This document shows, one piece after another, positions 1 through 10,300 of a DNA stretch of 64,000 nt. Position 1 is the stretch's first letter. Every line of letters starts with the position of its first letter. This stretch comes from Lepiota brunneoincarnata. Taxonomy: Eukaryota; Basidiomycota; Agaricomycetes; Agaricales; Agaricaceae. The notes under the pieces were generated by a model. It saw only the letters and a program-made list of their open reading frames with translations, was not told the origin of the DNA and made no database searches. Position numbers and translations under genes: made by a program. The stretch covers positions 124,001 to 188,000 of the forward strand of contig JAEBUN010000051.1 in assembly GCA_023014365.1 (NCBI GenBank), written 5' to 3'.

Positions 1-1750
1 GAATGCTTTCTGTTGTTCTTCTTTCCATTCGAATTTGTTTGATTTGGAAAGGAGTTGGTTCAGGGGTTTGGTATGGTGGGAGTAGTTGCGGATGAACTTC
101 CGGTAGAAGTTGCAGAATCCGATGAATTTCCGAATATGTCGGACTGTTTTTGGTACTGGCCAGTCTTCTATTCCCTTGAGTTTTCCGGGATCCATTTTGA
201 TCTCGTCTGGCGTGATGATCATGCCGAGGTATTCGAGTCGTTGTTTGTTGAACTCGCATTTTTCCGTTTTAAGGTAGAGATCATTTTCCTGCAGGATTTG
301 CAGTACTTTTTCCGTGAGTCGGTCGGTTTCCTCTTGGGTTTTACCATAGATTAGGATGTCATCCATGTAGATGATGATTCCTCCTTTCTCCATTATTTCG
401 GAGAATAATGTGTCCATCATATGTTGGAACGTCGCGGGACTGTTGCAAAGTCCAAAGAACATGACAGTCGGTTCGAAAAGACCCATGGGAGTCTTGAACG
501 CTGCTTTCCATTGATCGCCATCTTTGATTCTGACGTTATTGTATCCTAGGCGGACGTCGAGCTTAGTGGAGTACTTAGCTCCTTTGAGTTTGTCCATGAT
601 AGAAGAAATCATGGGGATTGGGTAGGCATTTTTGACGGTGTGATCGTTTAGATAACGATAGTCTTGGCAGGGTCGGAGATCTCCTCCTTTCTTGGCAACG
701 AAAAAGAAGGGTGATGCCATAGGGGATTTTGAAGGGCGGATGTAGCCTTTTCGGAGATTTTCGTCTATGAATTCTTTTAGTGCTTTTTCTTCGGCAGGTG
801 CTACTTGATAAGGTTTCATCGATTTTGCTTCGAATGTTGGTTTTAGTTCGATTTCGTGATCAAACGTTCTTGATGGTGGGAATCGTTTGGAGGCTTTCTT
901 GTTGAATATTTTAGCCCATCGGGCGAATCTCCGAGGGATCTCAGGTGGTTCTTTGTTTGATTCCGGTTGTTTTCCTTTTTGGTTTGCCGATTTTGTTGGG
1001 TTGTGTTGCTCATTGTGGAGCGTTGTGGCGTGTGTTGCTTTGGCGTTTACTTCTAATGGGGTTAGAAGCATTGGGTTCATTTCTCTTTCTAAAGAGAAGG
1101 TGTCGAGGTCAACATTTGACAGGTTGACGTATTCTTCGGGGTTTTCCTCGGGTTGAGAGGTTTTTCCAGCCATTATGTCCATGGCGATGGAGTTGAGTTC
1201 GACAGGTCGTCGTAGGGTTCTGAGGAGTTTGGAAAAGTCCTTGGTGATTGATTTGGGGTTTCCAAGAGAATGTCTTGGTCTTCCAGTTGATGTCGGGATT
1301 GTATTGTTCCAACCAGGGAAATCCGATGATGAGGTCCTTCTCACCAGTGTTTGTGACGTACGCTTCTAGCGTGCAATCTCTTCCATCGATGATGGTTCTG
1401 ATTTTGATATATTCATGGATTTTGCCATGTTGATTATCAGTTCCGTCAACGTTACTGAGTGGAATTGGTTGGTCCAGCCGTTTGGTTTGATAACCATGTC
1501 GTTCAACGACTTTGTGGGAGATAAAGTTCCCTTGGGCTCCTGAGTCTATCAGGGCGGTGATGGCCACGGGTTTTGATGTCCGTTCACTCCAAATCTCGAT
1601 GGGTAGAAAAAGGGATCGTTTATTCGGGGATAGTCGTAATTGTACAGAGTTTATTGAGAAAATGTCCTTCTGGGAGTGAGAGTACGAAATGTCCTTCTGA
1701 GTTTTGGAACGTGCAGGGGCACATCTGTCGACAGCGTTCCTTTTTAAAAA
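1..1750 (-). pseudogene. Gypsy A pol: protease and reverse transcriptase, partial, one frameshift
   Basis: Pol polyprotein of a Gypsy element. The aspartic protease active site (LIDSGAQG) is at 1,538-1,546. The RT core follows, with the YMDD catalytic box at 358-369 and the usual LDVRLGYNN and FGLCNSP motifs upstream of it. Compared with copies B and C there is one extra base in the run at 1,239-1,240, which shifts the frame between protease and RT; otherwise the frame is open to the window edge. Pol lies in the -1 frame relative to gag and starts around the gag stop. RNase H and integrase are off-window. Confidence 0.9.
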
Positions 1751-3555
1751 TCCTGGAATGGACGCATCTCCGGGTCTTCGGCTAGTGCGGAGTGGAGTTC
1801 TTGTTGGAGTTCTGGATCGAGGTCATCGACCATTTGGCGCATCTGAGATGCAACTTCTGCGACGGCAAGGGAGTACTTGCGTTGCGGTGATTGTTGGGCG
1901 TTCCGGTTTGGGAATCCGGGACGAGTGTTTTGTTGTCCAGGGAAGGGACGGTTGGGGTTTCTCGCAGGGCGAGGGGGATTAGTGCGCATTCCTGGGAAGC
2001 GTCTAGCTGGCGGTGGTTGGGGGCATTTACTGACCCAATGATCTTTGGCTCCACATCGGAAGCATTCCTGGTTTTGGTATGATTTCATTTGTTGTCCGGT
2101 GACAACGGCATCTAACTCTAATGGTTCTTGTGCGGAGTTTTCTTCGGTGTATTCCGGTTGTGGGATTTCGGGATAAGGGTCTTCGAACTCTTCTTCTATA
2201 GCGACATGGTCTACTTCCATGGCATGTGGGTCGCGTGGGGTGAATCGTGGAGCATTGCTCCTTTGGTAGAATTGTGCGTAGGGCACGTTATTGTTCGGGC
2301 GACTTGGTCCTCGATTGGGTTGGTACTGGTTTCTTTGGGGAAACGTGTTTCTGGGGGTGCCGTACAGGGCGTTAATTCGGCGGAAATTGTCGTCGAGTTT
2401 GTTTGCTTGGGTGTACCAAGCGGTGATCGTTGTTGGAGGGTTTTCTGATTCATCGATTTTCATGGCAATGCGGCGATCGATTGCTTTGCGGTATAGATCG
2501 ATCAGAGTGCGATCTTCGTTTAATCCGGATTGTTGGACGAGTTCTTTGAACTGAGCATTGAACTCAGTCATTGGTTTACCTGCTTGATGCAGGGTTTGGA
2601 GTCTGGTATGTGCGTACGCATGTTCGTCCGCTGGGGTGAAGTCGGCCCTAAGTCGGGCAGTGAAATTGTCCCATGACTCCATGACTATGGTTTGTCCTGG
2701 TGGAGTTTGGGCGTTTCTCTCGTGGAGGTATTGTCTAGCCCAGGCTCGGGCATCTCCTGATTGCATTGTCGAAAGGACGAATAGAGTCCTAGCGAGGTCA
2801 GTGTTGTAAGTGGTCGCATTGGCGAGCACGTAAACTTCACATTGGAAGATCCAATCTTCGAATAGTCTTCTAGTTCCATCAAAGGCGATGGGTTTGAGGA
2901 GTCCTAACTCCTTTGGGGTAGCTGCGGCGGCCATTATTTGTAATTGTCCGGGTGGCGGTGGTGACGGTGGTGATGGGGGTTGTGTTGGTCGTAACGGTGG
3001 AGCCGGTAGGGCTAAGGGTGCGGTTGGTGTTGGTAAGGCAGGTGGTTGTGGATCGGGATTTGATTGGTTGTCATCTGTTATATAGACATCGGAGTCGTTG
3101 TCTTCTTGGGGTTTTCCTTGATTTACGGCGTATTCGTGGCGTGAGAGTAAATCTTCCTCTGATGTGGAAAGTCCTCTAGGTTGTTTGAGGGCGTTTTTAA
3201 GTCTTTGGAGTTCGTAGTCGTTTAATGGGTCTACTTTGGCATGGTATTCTTCGGCTTGTTTGCGTTTCCTTTCTTCTTGTTCGTAGTGTTCTTTTAATTC
3301 TTTTTTGTGTTGTAGTCTTTGTCGTTCTGCTAGTTCGTCAGCAAAGCTAGTTCTTGTTCGTGTTGATGTACTTGGAACGGGTGAGTCGAATGGGGATGGA
3401 GGATAGAACGGGGATGGTGTCTGAGTGGGGATAGGGTTTCTTCTGGGATCCGGGTTTTGGGTTCCTGATCCTGAGATTCTATTTCTCGATTTGGGAGGAG
3501 GGGGTGATGGGGATTCTCGGGCCGAGAATTTCTTTGGAGGCGTGGTGATGTTTGT
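1744..3555 (-). CDS. Gypsy A gag, capsid and nucleocapsid, no ATG in its first 207 codons
   Basis: Structural protein of the element. The frame is open from the codon after the ORF0 amber stop down to TAA at 1,744-1,746. N-terminal part: proline-rich, then a charged, probably coiled-coil stretch (FADELAERQRLQHKKELKEH region), then another proline-rich linker. The retrotransposon-gag capsid domain begins near the first ATG (2,934, MAAAATPKELG). A CCHC zinc knuckle (CFRCGAKDHWVSKC) lies near the C-terminus, about position 2,050. Between the amber codon and 2,934 there is no in-frame ATG, so translation must start at 2,934, use a non-ATG codon, follow splicing, or result from amber readthrough. 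Confidence 0.85.
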   Translation of the reverse strand, partial: TNITTPPKKFSARESPSPPPPKSRNRISGSGTQNPDPRRNPIPTQTPSPFYPPSPFDSPVPSTSTRTRTSFADELAERQRLQHKKELKEHYEQEERKRKQAEEYHAKVDPLNDYELQRLKNALKQPRGLSTSEEDLLSRHEYAVNQGKPQEDNDSDVYITDDNQSNPDPQPPALPTPTAPLALPAPPLRPTQPPSPPSPPPPGQLQIMAAAATPKELGLLKPIAFDGTRRLFEDWIFQCEVYVLANATTYNTDLARTLFVLSTMQSGDARAWARQYLHERNAQTPPGQTIVMESWDNFTARLRADFTPADEHAYAHTRLQTLHQAGKPMTEFNAQFKELVQQSGLNEDRTLIDLYRKAIDRRIAMKIDESENPPTTITAWYTQANKLDDNFRRINALYGTPRNTFPQRNQYQPNRGPSRPNNNVPYAQFYQRSNAPRFTPRDPHAMEVDHVAIEEEFEDPYPEIPQPEYTEENSAQEPLELDAVVTGQQMKSYQNQECFRCGAKDHWVSKCPQPPPARRFPGMRTNPPRPARNPNRPFPGQQNTRPGFPNRNAQQSPQRKYSLAVAEVASQMRQMVDDLDPELQQELHSALAEDPEMRPFQDF

Positions 3556-3885
3556 CTAGCGATCGATTATTGCTAGAAGTATGAAGAATTGGGTGGCGAT
3601 TATGGATATCCCTGAGTATAGATTCCACGATCTGACGACACAGCAGTGGCAGGGGCACGTGATGCGTTCGAGTTCTAGGGTGATGATTCGATAGGCGATG
3701 AGGGTGGCGGTAGAGGTGAAAACGAAAATGAGTAGGTAAGCCAGGTCTTCTGGCGGGGAGAGGTTGAGGGACGTAGCGATGGCTACACAGAGAGGTGGTT
3801 TTCTTTCGCACGTCGTTTTGAACGACCAGGGTACCTCGACGCGTTCAGTACGTCGGTAAAGCAGAGCAGAGTAGAGGGCGAGCAA
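3556..3885 (-). CDS. Gypsy A ORF0: small membrane protein upstream of gag
   Basis: A 109-residue ORF between the LTR and gag. It has two hydrophobic segments (about residues 48-66 and 90-107) separated by a cysteine cluster, CPCHCC at 77-82, which suggests a two-pass membrane protein. The same ORF is present in copies B (12,967-13,227) and C (37,447-37,776). It ends in TAG, and gag continues in the same frame directly after this codon in all three copies. I know of no standard Gypsy protein at this position. Function unknown. The conservation could also partly reflect a leader with RNA function. Confidence 0.7.
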   Translation of the reverse strand: MLALYSALLYRRTERVEVPWSFKTTCERKPPLCVAIATSLNLSPPEDLAYLLIFVFTSTATLIAYRIITLELERITCPCHCCVVRSWNLYSGISIIATQFFILLAIIDR

Positions 3886-3902
3886 GAGATAAGCAGCAGA
3901 GT

Positions 3903-3913
3903 ATCTTAGTGTT
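3903..3913 (-). promoter_or_regulatory. Self-priming primer binding site, Gypsy A
   Basis: Starting one base inside the LTR boundary is the 11-mer AACACTAAGAT (minus strand). Its exact complement, ATCTTAGTGTT, lies inside the LTR at 4,074-4,084 (minus strand), 26-34 nt downstream of the TATA box, i.e. at the expected transcript start. This is the arrangement used by Tf1/sushi-type elements, where the mRNA 5' end folds back to prime reverse transcription instead of a tRNA. Confidence 0.8.
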
Positions 3914-3914
3914 T

Positions 3915-4300
3915 TGTTACCCGGGTTAGGGGTTCGCTCTTGAGTAGCACGGCGTTCGAGGCAAGATGTCTATACAGACTTGGTCTTGTCCTACTAGGCG
4001 TGACTTAGAGACGACGGAGCACTATAGTCCAGCCGGTTTAAGGGCAAAGAGGTATAGGAGGCAAGAACTGTATAACACTAAGATAAGGATACAAGGTATT
4101 GTACTGTATCCTTATATATCTCTAAGTGTGGCTGTACTCCTACTATAATAATCCAGACCGGGGTAACTATGAGTCAGAGATAAGAAAACATGAGGCGTAT
4201 ACTAAGAATAGTCCTTCTGATGTACACTACTGATAGTTTCATAGTGACATGGGAATGTGAGCTAAAAATAACTGTCCTTCTGATGTGGTTTCTGATAACA
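3915..4300 (-). repeat. 5' LTR of Gypsy A
   Basis: 386 bp, begins TG and ends CA on either strand (TGTTAC...GATAACA as read on the plus strand). Homologous to the 387-bp LTRs of C, to the solo LTRs at 20,529 and 29,572, and to the longer, diverged LTRs of B. Only one LTR is in the window, so no TSD can be tested. Confidence 0.93.
4110..4118 (-). promoter_or_regulatory. TATA box in LTR A
   Basis: TATATAAGG on the minus strand, 26-34 nt upstream of the ATCTTAGTGTT motif that pairs with the primer site. The spacing fits a basidiomycete TATA promoter, so the transcript probably starts at that motif. Confidence 0.65.
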
Positions 4301-4397
4301 AGTAATGGATCAATTAATCATTTAAAATATTAACTCATTGGGACAGTTTTTTGACCCTCTGTCATTTTCCTAAAATCTGGTGTTGGACAGGCCAAAT

Positions 4398-4739
4398 TGT
4401 AGGAATTTTACAAGCCAGTGGACAGCTGAGGTGATGTTGGCTGGACTCTCTAGTTAGTCTCTATTTGGACATGGACCCTACTTGCACAAATTGTGATCTT
4501 GCAATTTATTTACTATTTTATTTCTATTCCCATTCAGTAGAACTTTGGTTACCTGGCATATGGACACATAGCTAGGCTTTCCTCAGTACTCGTGCATATA
4601 ACCCATGACTGAGGTGAGCATCCATGTTTATCTCCACTATACTTATGTTAAGCTTATGTTTGTAGCTTTATATTCTTACATGTTAGCTAATATATAGTAC
4701 TTGTGTGTATAACGAGTGACTGAGCTTTATATTCTTACA
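4398..4739 (+). repeat. 5' LTR of the Copia element
   Basis: 342 bp, TGTAGGAATT to ATTCTTACA. Preceded by TSD CAAAT and followed directly by the primer binding site. Same length as the 3' LTR at 18,347. Confidence 0.93.
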
Positions 4740-4751
4740 GGTTATGGGCCC
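4740..4751 (+). promoter_or_regulatory. Copia primer binding site, initiator-tRNA anticodon type
   Basis: GGTTATGGGCCC directly after the LTR. It complements the anticodon stem-loop of initiator tRNA-Met (GGGCTCATAACC) with one mismatch, the half-tRNA priming mode known from Drosophila copia. Confidence 0.7.
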
Positions 4752-4773
4752 TGACTGTTGCTAAATCTACACA

Positions 4774-5812
4774 ATGAGCTCCACAACATCAGACATCCTC
4801 CCTTCCTCCATTCCAAAACTTGACCTGGCAGGATTGAACTGGGCTATCTTCATGCTCAGGTTTGAAGCAGCCATCCAGGGCAAGGGGCTCTGGGGCCATT
4901 TCAATGGTACCAAGATGCGCCCCCAGCTGCCAGACATAACAGCTGCTGCCATGACCACACAGGGACAGATACCCACCACAACCCCATCTCCTGTCACAGC
5001 CAAAATGGTTGAAAAGTGGGACTGTGATGAATGCGTCACACATACCCTACTCATCCAGCAGTTGCCTGACTCCACCCTTATGATAGTTGCCCACGTAATC
5101 ACTGTCAAAAACATGTGGGACCAGGTGAAACAGGAATACACCTGCAAGGGTGCCTTCTCACAGGCATGATTGCAACGCGAGTTCATGGCAGCACAGTGCC
5201 CTGAATGTGGAGATGTCTGAACCTTCCTACATGATTTACATGCAAAACATGTTGAGCTGTCAACAGTTGGAGTCACCATCAGTGATGATGACTACAGAAG
5301 CACAGTCATAGGTTCCCTACCTTGCTGGTTGGCATCATATGCCTCAGCACAACTATCCTTCACTTGTGTCCATGCTGCCTCTTCCTTCACAATAGACCCT
5401 GAAATCTTGATCATCCTGATCTGCGATGAGTGGGACCAATGTCAAAGCAATAAACCAAAGGGTCCTACCAAAGATGATGGTGATGAAGCCATGAAACGTG
5501 AGGGATGCAGCCAGGAGGTAGGCAGGAAGAGACTCTCCCAAAAAGCGGGATGCACATCTGTGAATCCAGTCATCACCTCAAGCGTTCGAACCAATGCACG
5601 AAGGGATCAGAAAGGATCAGCATACTGAAGTTTGACAAGGAGGACACCTCAACCTAAACAGACTAAACCGTCATGGATGACTTTGAGGATGAAGCCATAT
5701 TGGTGGAATGACTATGAGATCAAGATCATGATAATAGCTACTGTGGGAATCCTGATTGTCACTGACCAATAAAGCAATTCGAAGAAGATCTCTCATCTTG
5801 AAGAGACAGGAC
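4774..5812 (+). pseudogene. Copia gag, decayed
   Basis: The ATG at 4,774 opens 131 codons (MSSTTSDILPSSIPKLDLAG...), ending at a TGA at 5,167-5,169. The gag frame resumes afterwards with further stops (for example at the TGA at 5,218). The sequence shows the Copia gag pattern, including a LNWAIF box early and MWDQVKQEY further on. The region ends where Gypsy B begins at 5,813. Confidence 0.8.
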
Positions 5813-6231
5813 TGTTTACCTGGGTTAGGGGATTTGCTCTTGAGTAGCACGGAGTTCAACACAGGATGTCTATAAAGACTTGGTCCTGTCCTACTAAGCA
5901 TGACTTGGAGACAACGGAGCACTATAGATCCATGCTGGTTATGGCAAGAGGTATAGGAGGCAAGAACTTTATAGCACTAAGATAAGGATACAAGGGTATG
6001 GTACAGTATCCTTATATACTACTATGTGTGGCTATGCTCCTACTATATATATCTGGACCCAGGTAAGTGAGTCATATCCTTATCTATCTAAGTATAGATT
6101 GTTCTGATGGTACTTCTGATGGTTTCAGGATGACAGGTCTTCTATCTATTTATATACTTTGGGTGCTTCTGATAAGAGTTCCTTCCAGTGAGGCTTCTGA
6201 TAAGGGGTTTTTAAGGGGACTTCTGATAACA
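5813..6231 (-). repeat. 3' LTR of Gypsy B
   Basis: 419 bp, TGTTTACCTGG to CTGATAACA on the plus strand. Matches the LTR at 13,355. Compared with LTRs of A and C it is longer, with extra CTTCTGATAAGG repeats near its right end. Confidence 0.9.
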
Positions 6232-6492
6232 TTACCCCATTTCTAAGGTTATATTCCATTATAACTGTTTATGTCTTTTCCTTCTGTTGTGTTTGGATGG
6301 AGTTTAGAAATCTCCTACTGGTTCTCCACATATATTTGACATGGCGATGTTGTCATATCCATCATCAAAGTCATCCTCTTCAGGGTATTCAAGTCCTGAG
6401 TATTGGTAATGGAGCGACAAAGTGTTTTGGGGTTGAGCTGCCATGGGTCTGTTGTAAGGTGTATGTCTTGTTCCTTTTGAGGGACATTCAGT

Positions 6493-7347
6493 TCATTTAT
6501 GGCAGGGTTGGAACACTCCGCAGTGTGGGCATCTATATTTGATGCAATTGTATGAGTAGTGGCCAGGGGCATATTGTTTGCAACCGAGGCATGCAAATTG
6601 GGGGCAGTCCATAGCCCAGTGTCCGGTTTGTTTGCATTGAATGCATCGGGATCTGTCATTGGGTTTAGGGTTTGGAATTTGTTGAATGGGAGCAGGGGAA
6701 TTCTGTATTGGTGTTGGTTTGGTGGTATTTTTGCGGAAGGGGTTGTTATTTCTGACAGGATTCTTTCTTCCAGATGTGGGAGTAGAAGTATTTTTGTTGG
6801 TGGGAGATGCCATGTTGACTTGTTTCTTTCTTGGCATTTGGGACATGAGTCCTTGGCAAGTGAGGAGGAATGCCTCATAGTTTTCAGTCCATTTTTGTTG
6901 GGCGTGGAAGGCGTTGTGGAGGAGTTTTGTTTGTTTGAGATGGTGGGTATAGTTCAACCATACTTCTCGGTCATAGTTGCTGATAAGGGCCTTGTTGACT
7001 TTGAATTGGGTGGAGGCAATGGTGCGTAAGTCTTCTACATTTGTTGTGATTGGTTCTATACTTTTTACTCCAGCTGTGTGGAAGTTGATTGGTAGGGTGG
7101 CTACTGGTTCCAGTTCGGGTGTAGTGTTGGGATCGGGAGTTTCATCTCTGTCATTGATGAAGGCGTTGGAGGGTGTGAATGGGCATGGCCTTGGGATTGG
7201 AGCCAGGGAGTTTCTTTCAACGTTGGGATCATCGATGATGATGACGGAGGAGGTAGTGGAGGAAGAGGAGAAGGGGGGAGTAGATTGGGGGCGGATGAGG
7301 TCGAGGTTGTTCATGGACACTGTTGGATACATTTGGTGGTAGAGCAA
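6493..7347 (-). CDS. Gypsy B ORF3: tandem zinc-knuckle protein after pol
   Basis: 284-residue ORF between the chromodomain and the 3' LTR. N-terminal half is Ser/Thr/Pro-rich. The middle has a gag-like helical stretch (VWLNYTHHLKQTKLLHNAF), followed by a basic Asn/Pro/Thr linker. The C-terminus has three cysteine-rich knuckles in tandem: CIQCKQTGHWAMDC (CX2CX4HX4C), then CLGCKQYAPGHYSYNC (CX2CX6HX4C), then a CPHC..CH unit. It resembles a nucleic-acid-binding gag duplicate more than an envelope. Homologous ORF in C (about 26,720-30,402). The frame is intact here although gag and pol in the same element are broken. Confidence 0.7.
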   Translation of the reverse strand: MLYHQMYPTVSMNNLDLIRPQSTPPFSSSSTTSSVIIIDDPNVERNSLAPIPRPCPFTPSNAFINDRDETPDPNTTPELEPVATLPINFHTAGVKSIEPITTNVEDLRTIASTQFKVNKALISNYDREVWLNYTHHLKQTKLLHNAFHAQQKWTENYEAFLLTCQGLMSQMPRKKQVNMASPTNKNTSTPTSGRKNPVRNNNPFRKNTTKPTPIQNSPAPIQQIPNPKPNDRSRCIQCKQTGHWAMDCPQFACLGCKQYAPGHYSYNCIKYRCPHCGVFQPCHK

Positions 7348-10300
7348 AGTTGCTTCTGGTAGGTTCTGGGTAGTTCCTGGTCATTGCTGTTAAGTTGGTG
7401 TTCTTCTTTATACTCTTCCAAGTATTCATCAGCATTGTTGTGGAGATTCTCTTCAGATATCCATTGATTCTCCATGTGGGAGTACCCTTTCCAATGTACA
7501 TAGTATTGGAGTCTTCCACAATATTGGTGGTGATTGAGAATGGCTTCTATTTCGTATTCTTCTTCTTCATTGATGATGTCTGGTGGAGGTGGTGTTGGAT
7601 GAGGTCCATATGCTTCTGTTTCGTTGTATGGGGTTAAGAGGTTTCGGTGGAACACCGGGTGTATCTTCCATTTGATCAGAAGTTTTAATTTGTAAGTGAG
7701 TGGCAATAAGACTTCCAGGATAAGGAAAGGTCCTAGTCTTTTCGGGGATATTTTGTTGGAGATGAAGGGGAGTTTGAGGTTCTTGGCTTCTAGCCATACT
7801 TTTTGATGCATTTCAAGGGGTTTGACAGTTCTTCTGGTTCTTTGTTTCATAATGTTGGTGGAGAGTTGGTGTGCCACATGTGCTTCTTTTCTGGCATCAT
7901 CAAGGAGTCTGATGCATTCATCTACTGATGGAAAGTTCAATGTTTCCATTACTGTGGGTATCGGTGGAGGGTTGTATCCCATGATTAGTTCAAATGGGGA
8001 TTTCTGCCTTGAGGCATGTATTTTGGAGTTGTGTGCAAACTTGGCGATAGGGAGGGTTTTTGACCAGTCAAGAGGGTTTCTGGTGCAATATATATGGCAA
8101 GGTAGGTCTCGATTTCTTGATTGTATTGTTTGGTGGAACCATCTGTCTGGGGATGGTATGCAGTTGAGAATGCTTGTTGGATGTTTAGATATTTGGCTAG
8201 TTCTTGGAGGGAGTTGGCAGTGAATCTGGGGTCTCGATCTGATATGATTTTATCAGGTAATCCAAATCTGGTGAAGACTTTTTCTATTAATAGTCATCTG
8301 ATGTCATCAGCATTTGATCGATCTGAGGTTGGGATGAAAATTACCCCCTTCGTAAGGCCATGGTCCACCATGGACAATATTGTGTTATGACTGGCACTAG
8401 GTGGTAGACTGGTGATAAGATCCCATGAGATTTGAGCAAATAGGCGCTTGGAAGATGATGGTGGGATCGGTTGAGTTGGTGTGCGATCCGGTCTGCATAT
8501 GATTTTGTGTTGCTGACACTCTGGACAGCCTTTGACATAGTTCTTTATGAACGTTGACATTCCTGGCCAATATATTTCTTTCTTGGCTAGTCGGTATGTT
8601 TCCTGTTCTCCAGGGTGGCCATGTGTAGGGTGGTTGTGGTATCTTGCAATGACATCGTGTCTGAGTTGGAGGTCTTCTGGAATGATGACACGTTCTTGGA
8701 ATGTGAGGAGTGGACCATTTGGGGTCAAGGTTGTTCTGAAGTCCTTATTGGTGGCATTAAGGTGGGCTTCTTTTAGGAGTTTGAACGCTTCAGTGGTTCT
8801 AGCATCATATTTGGGTGATTCCGTGATTCTTTCTTGGAGTTCCATATCGACGGTGGTGATAAAGAGGTGTTCTGGGAGTACCGTGATCAGGTTTTGATCT
8901 TTTATGTCGGTGGTAGTGACAAAGAGGTTATCTGGAAGTATGGTGACATCTTCGTTATCATTATCCTCATCAGGGATGTGGTCTGGACATCTTGATAGAG
9001 CGTCTGGTGCAGGAATCTTTGATCCTGGGATGTGTTCTAACTTGAAGTTGTAGTTGGCAAGGGTCTGGACCCATCATGGTTGTTGGCAGTTGATTTTCTG
9101 GGGTTTACGCCAGTATGTGAGGTTCAGGTGGTCTGTTCTGATACAGATGGTGTGGGGGCTGCCAAGGAGGTAATGGTGCCATTCTTTGAGGGCTTGGATA
9201 ATTGCAAGGAGTTCCCTGTCATAGATATCGTAATTGCATTCTGCTGGTCCGAATGTCTTTGAATAGAATGATATGGGTTTCTGTATTCTGTTGATGTCGT
9301 GTTGGTACAGGACAGCTCCTGATGTGAATTTGGAAGCATCAGCTTCTATTTTGAAGGGTTTTGTGGAGTCGGGCATAAGGAGTACCAGTTCCTGTAAGAA
9401 TTCGTTCTTGAGCATTTCAAACACTTTCTGTTGTTCTTCTTTCCATTCAAGTTTATTCAATTTGGATAGGAGTTGGTTCAGGGGTTTGGTGTGGTGGGAG
9501 TAGCTGCGGATGAACTTCCAGTAGAAGTTACAGAATCCAATGAATTTCTGAATATGTTGGACTGTTTTTGGCACTGGCCAGTCTTCTATTCCCTTGAGTT
9601 TTCCAGGATCCATTTTGATTTCATCTGGCATGATGATCATGCTGAGATATTCAAGTCGTTGTTTGTTGAATTCGCATTTTTCTGTTTTGAGGTAGAGGTC
9701 GTTTTCCTGCAGGATCTGCAGTACTTTTTCTGTAAGTTGGTCGGTTTCTTCCTGAGTTTTACCATAGATTAGGATATCATCCATGTAGATGATGATTCCT
9801 CCTTTCTCCATTATTTCGGAGAATAATGTGTCCATCATATGTTGGAACGTCATGGGACTGTTGCAAAGTCCAAAAAACATGACAGTTGGTTTGAAAAGAC
9901 CTATGGGAGTCTTGAACACTGCTGTCCATTGGTCACCATCTTTGATTCTGATGTTATTGTATCCTAGGTGGACGTCGAGCTTAGTGAAGTACTTAGCTCC
10001 TTTGAGTTTGTCCATGATAGAGGAAATCATGGGGATTGGGTAGGCATTTTTGACAGTGTGATTGTTCAGGTAATGATAGTCTTGGCAGGGTCAGAGGTCT
10101 CCTCCTTTCTTGGCAACGAAGAAAAAGGGTGATGCCATAGGAGATTTTGAGGGGTGGATGTACCCTTTTCGGAGATTTTCATCTATAAATTCTTTTAACA
10201 CCTTTTCTTTGGCAGGTGCCACTTGATAGGGTTTCATTGATTTTGCTTCAAATGTTGGCTTCAATTCAATTTCATGATCAAACATTCTTGATGGTGGGAA

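Larger units (their letters stand above)
1..4300 (-). mobile_element. Gypsy element A (chromovirus-like), cut by window edge
   Basis: Minus-strand LTR retrotransposon. From right to left it has a 386-bp LTR, a self-priming site, ORF0, gag, and pol through the reverse transcriptase; RNase H, integrase and 3' LTR lie outside the window. It is the same family as elements B and C. It keeps far more CpG dinucleotides than B, and the RT part I translated (positions 1 to about 1,130) has no stop, so it is the least decayed of the three copies. One extra base near 1,239-1,240 breaks the pol frame between protease and RT. Confidence 0.93.

Noticed and set aside
21..354. Plus-strand frames across Gypsy A, B and C (for example 55-354, 9,473-9,772)
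   Set aside because: They recur because they are antisense to conserved RT codons; the minus strand codes for RT with YMDD.
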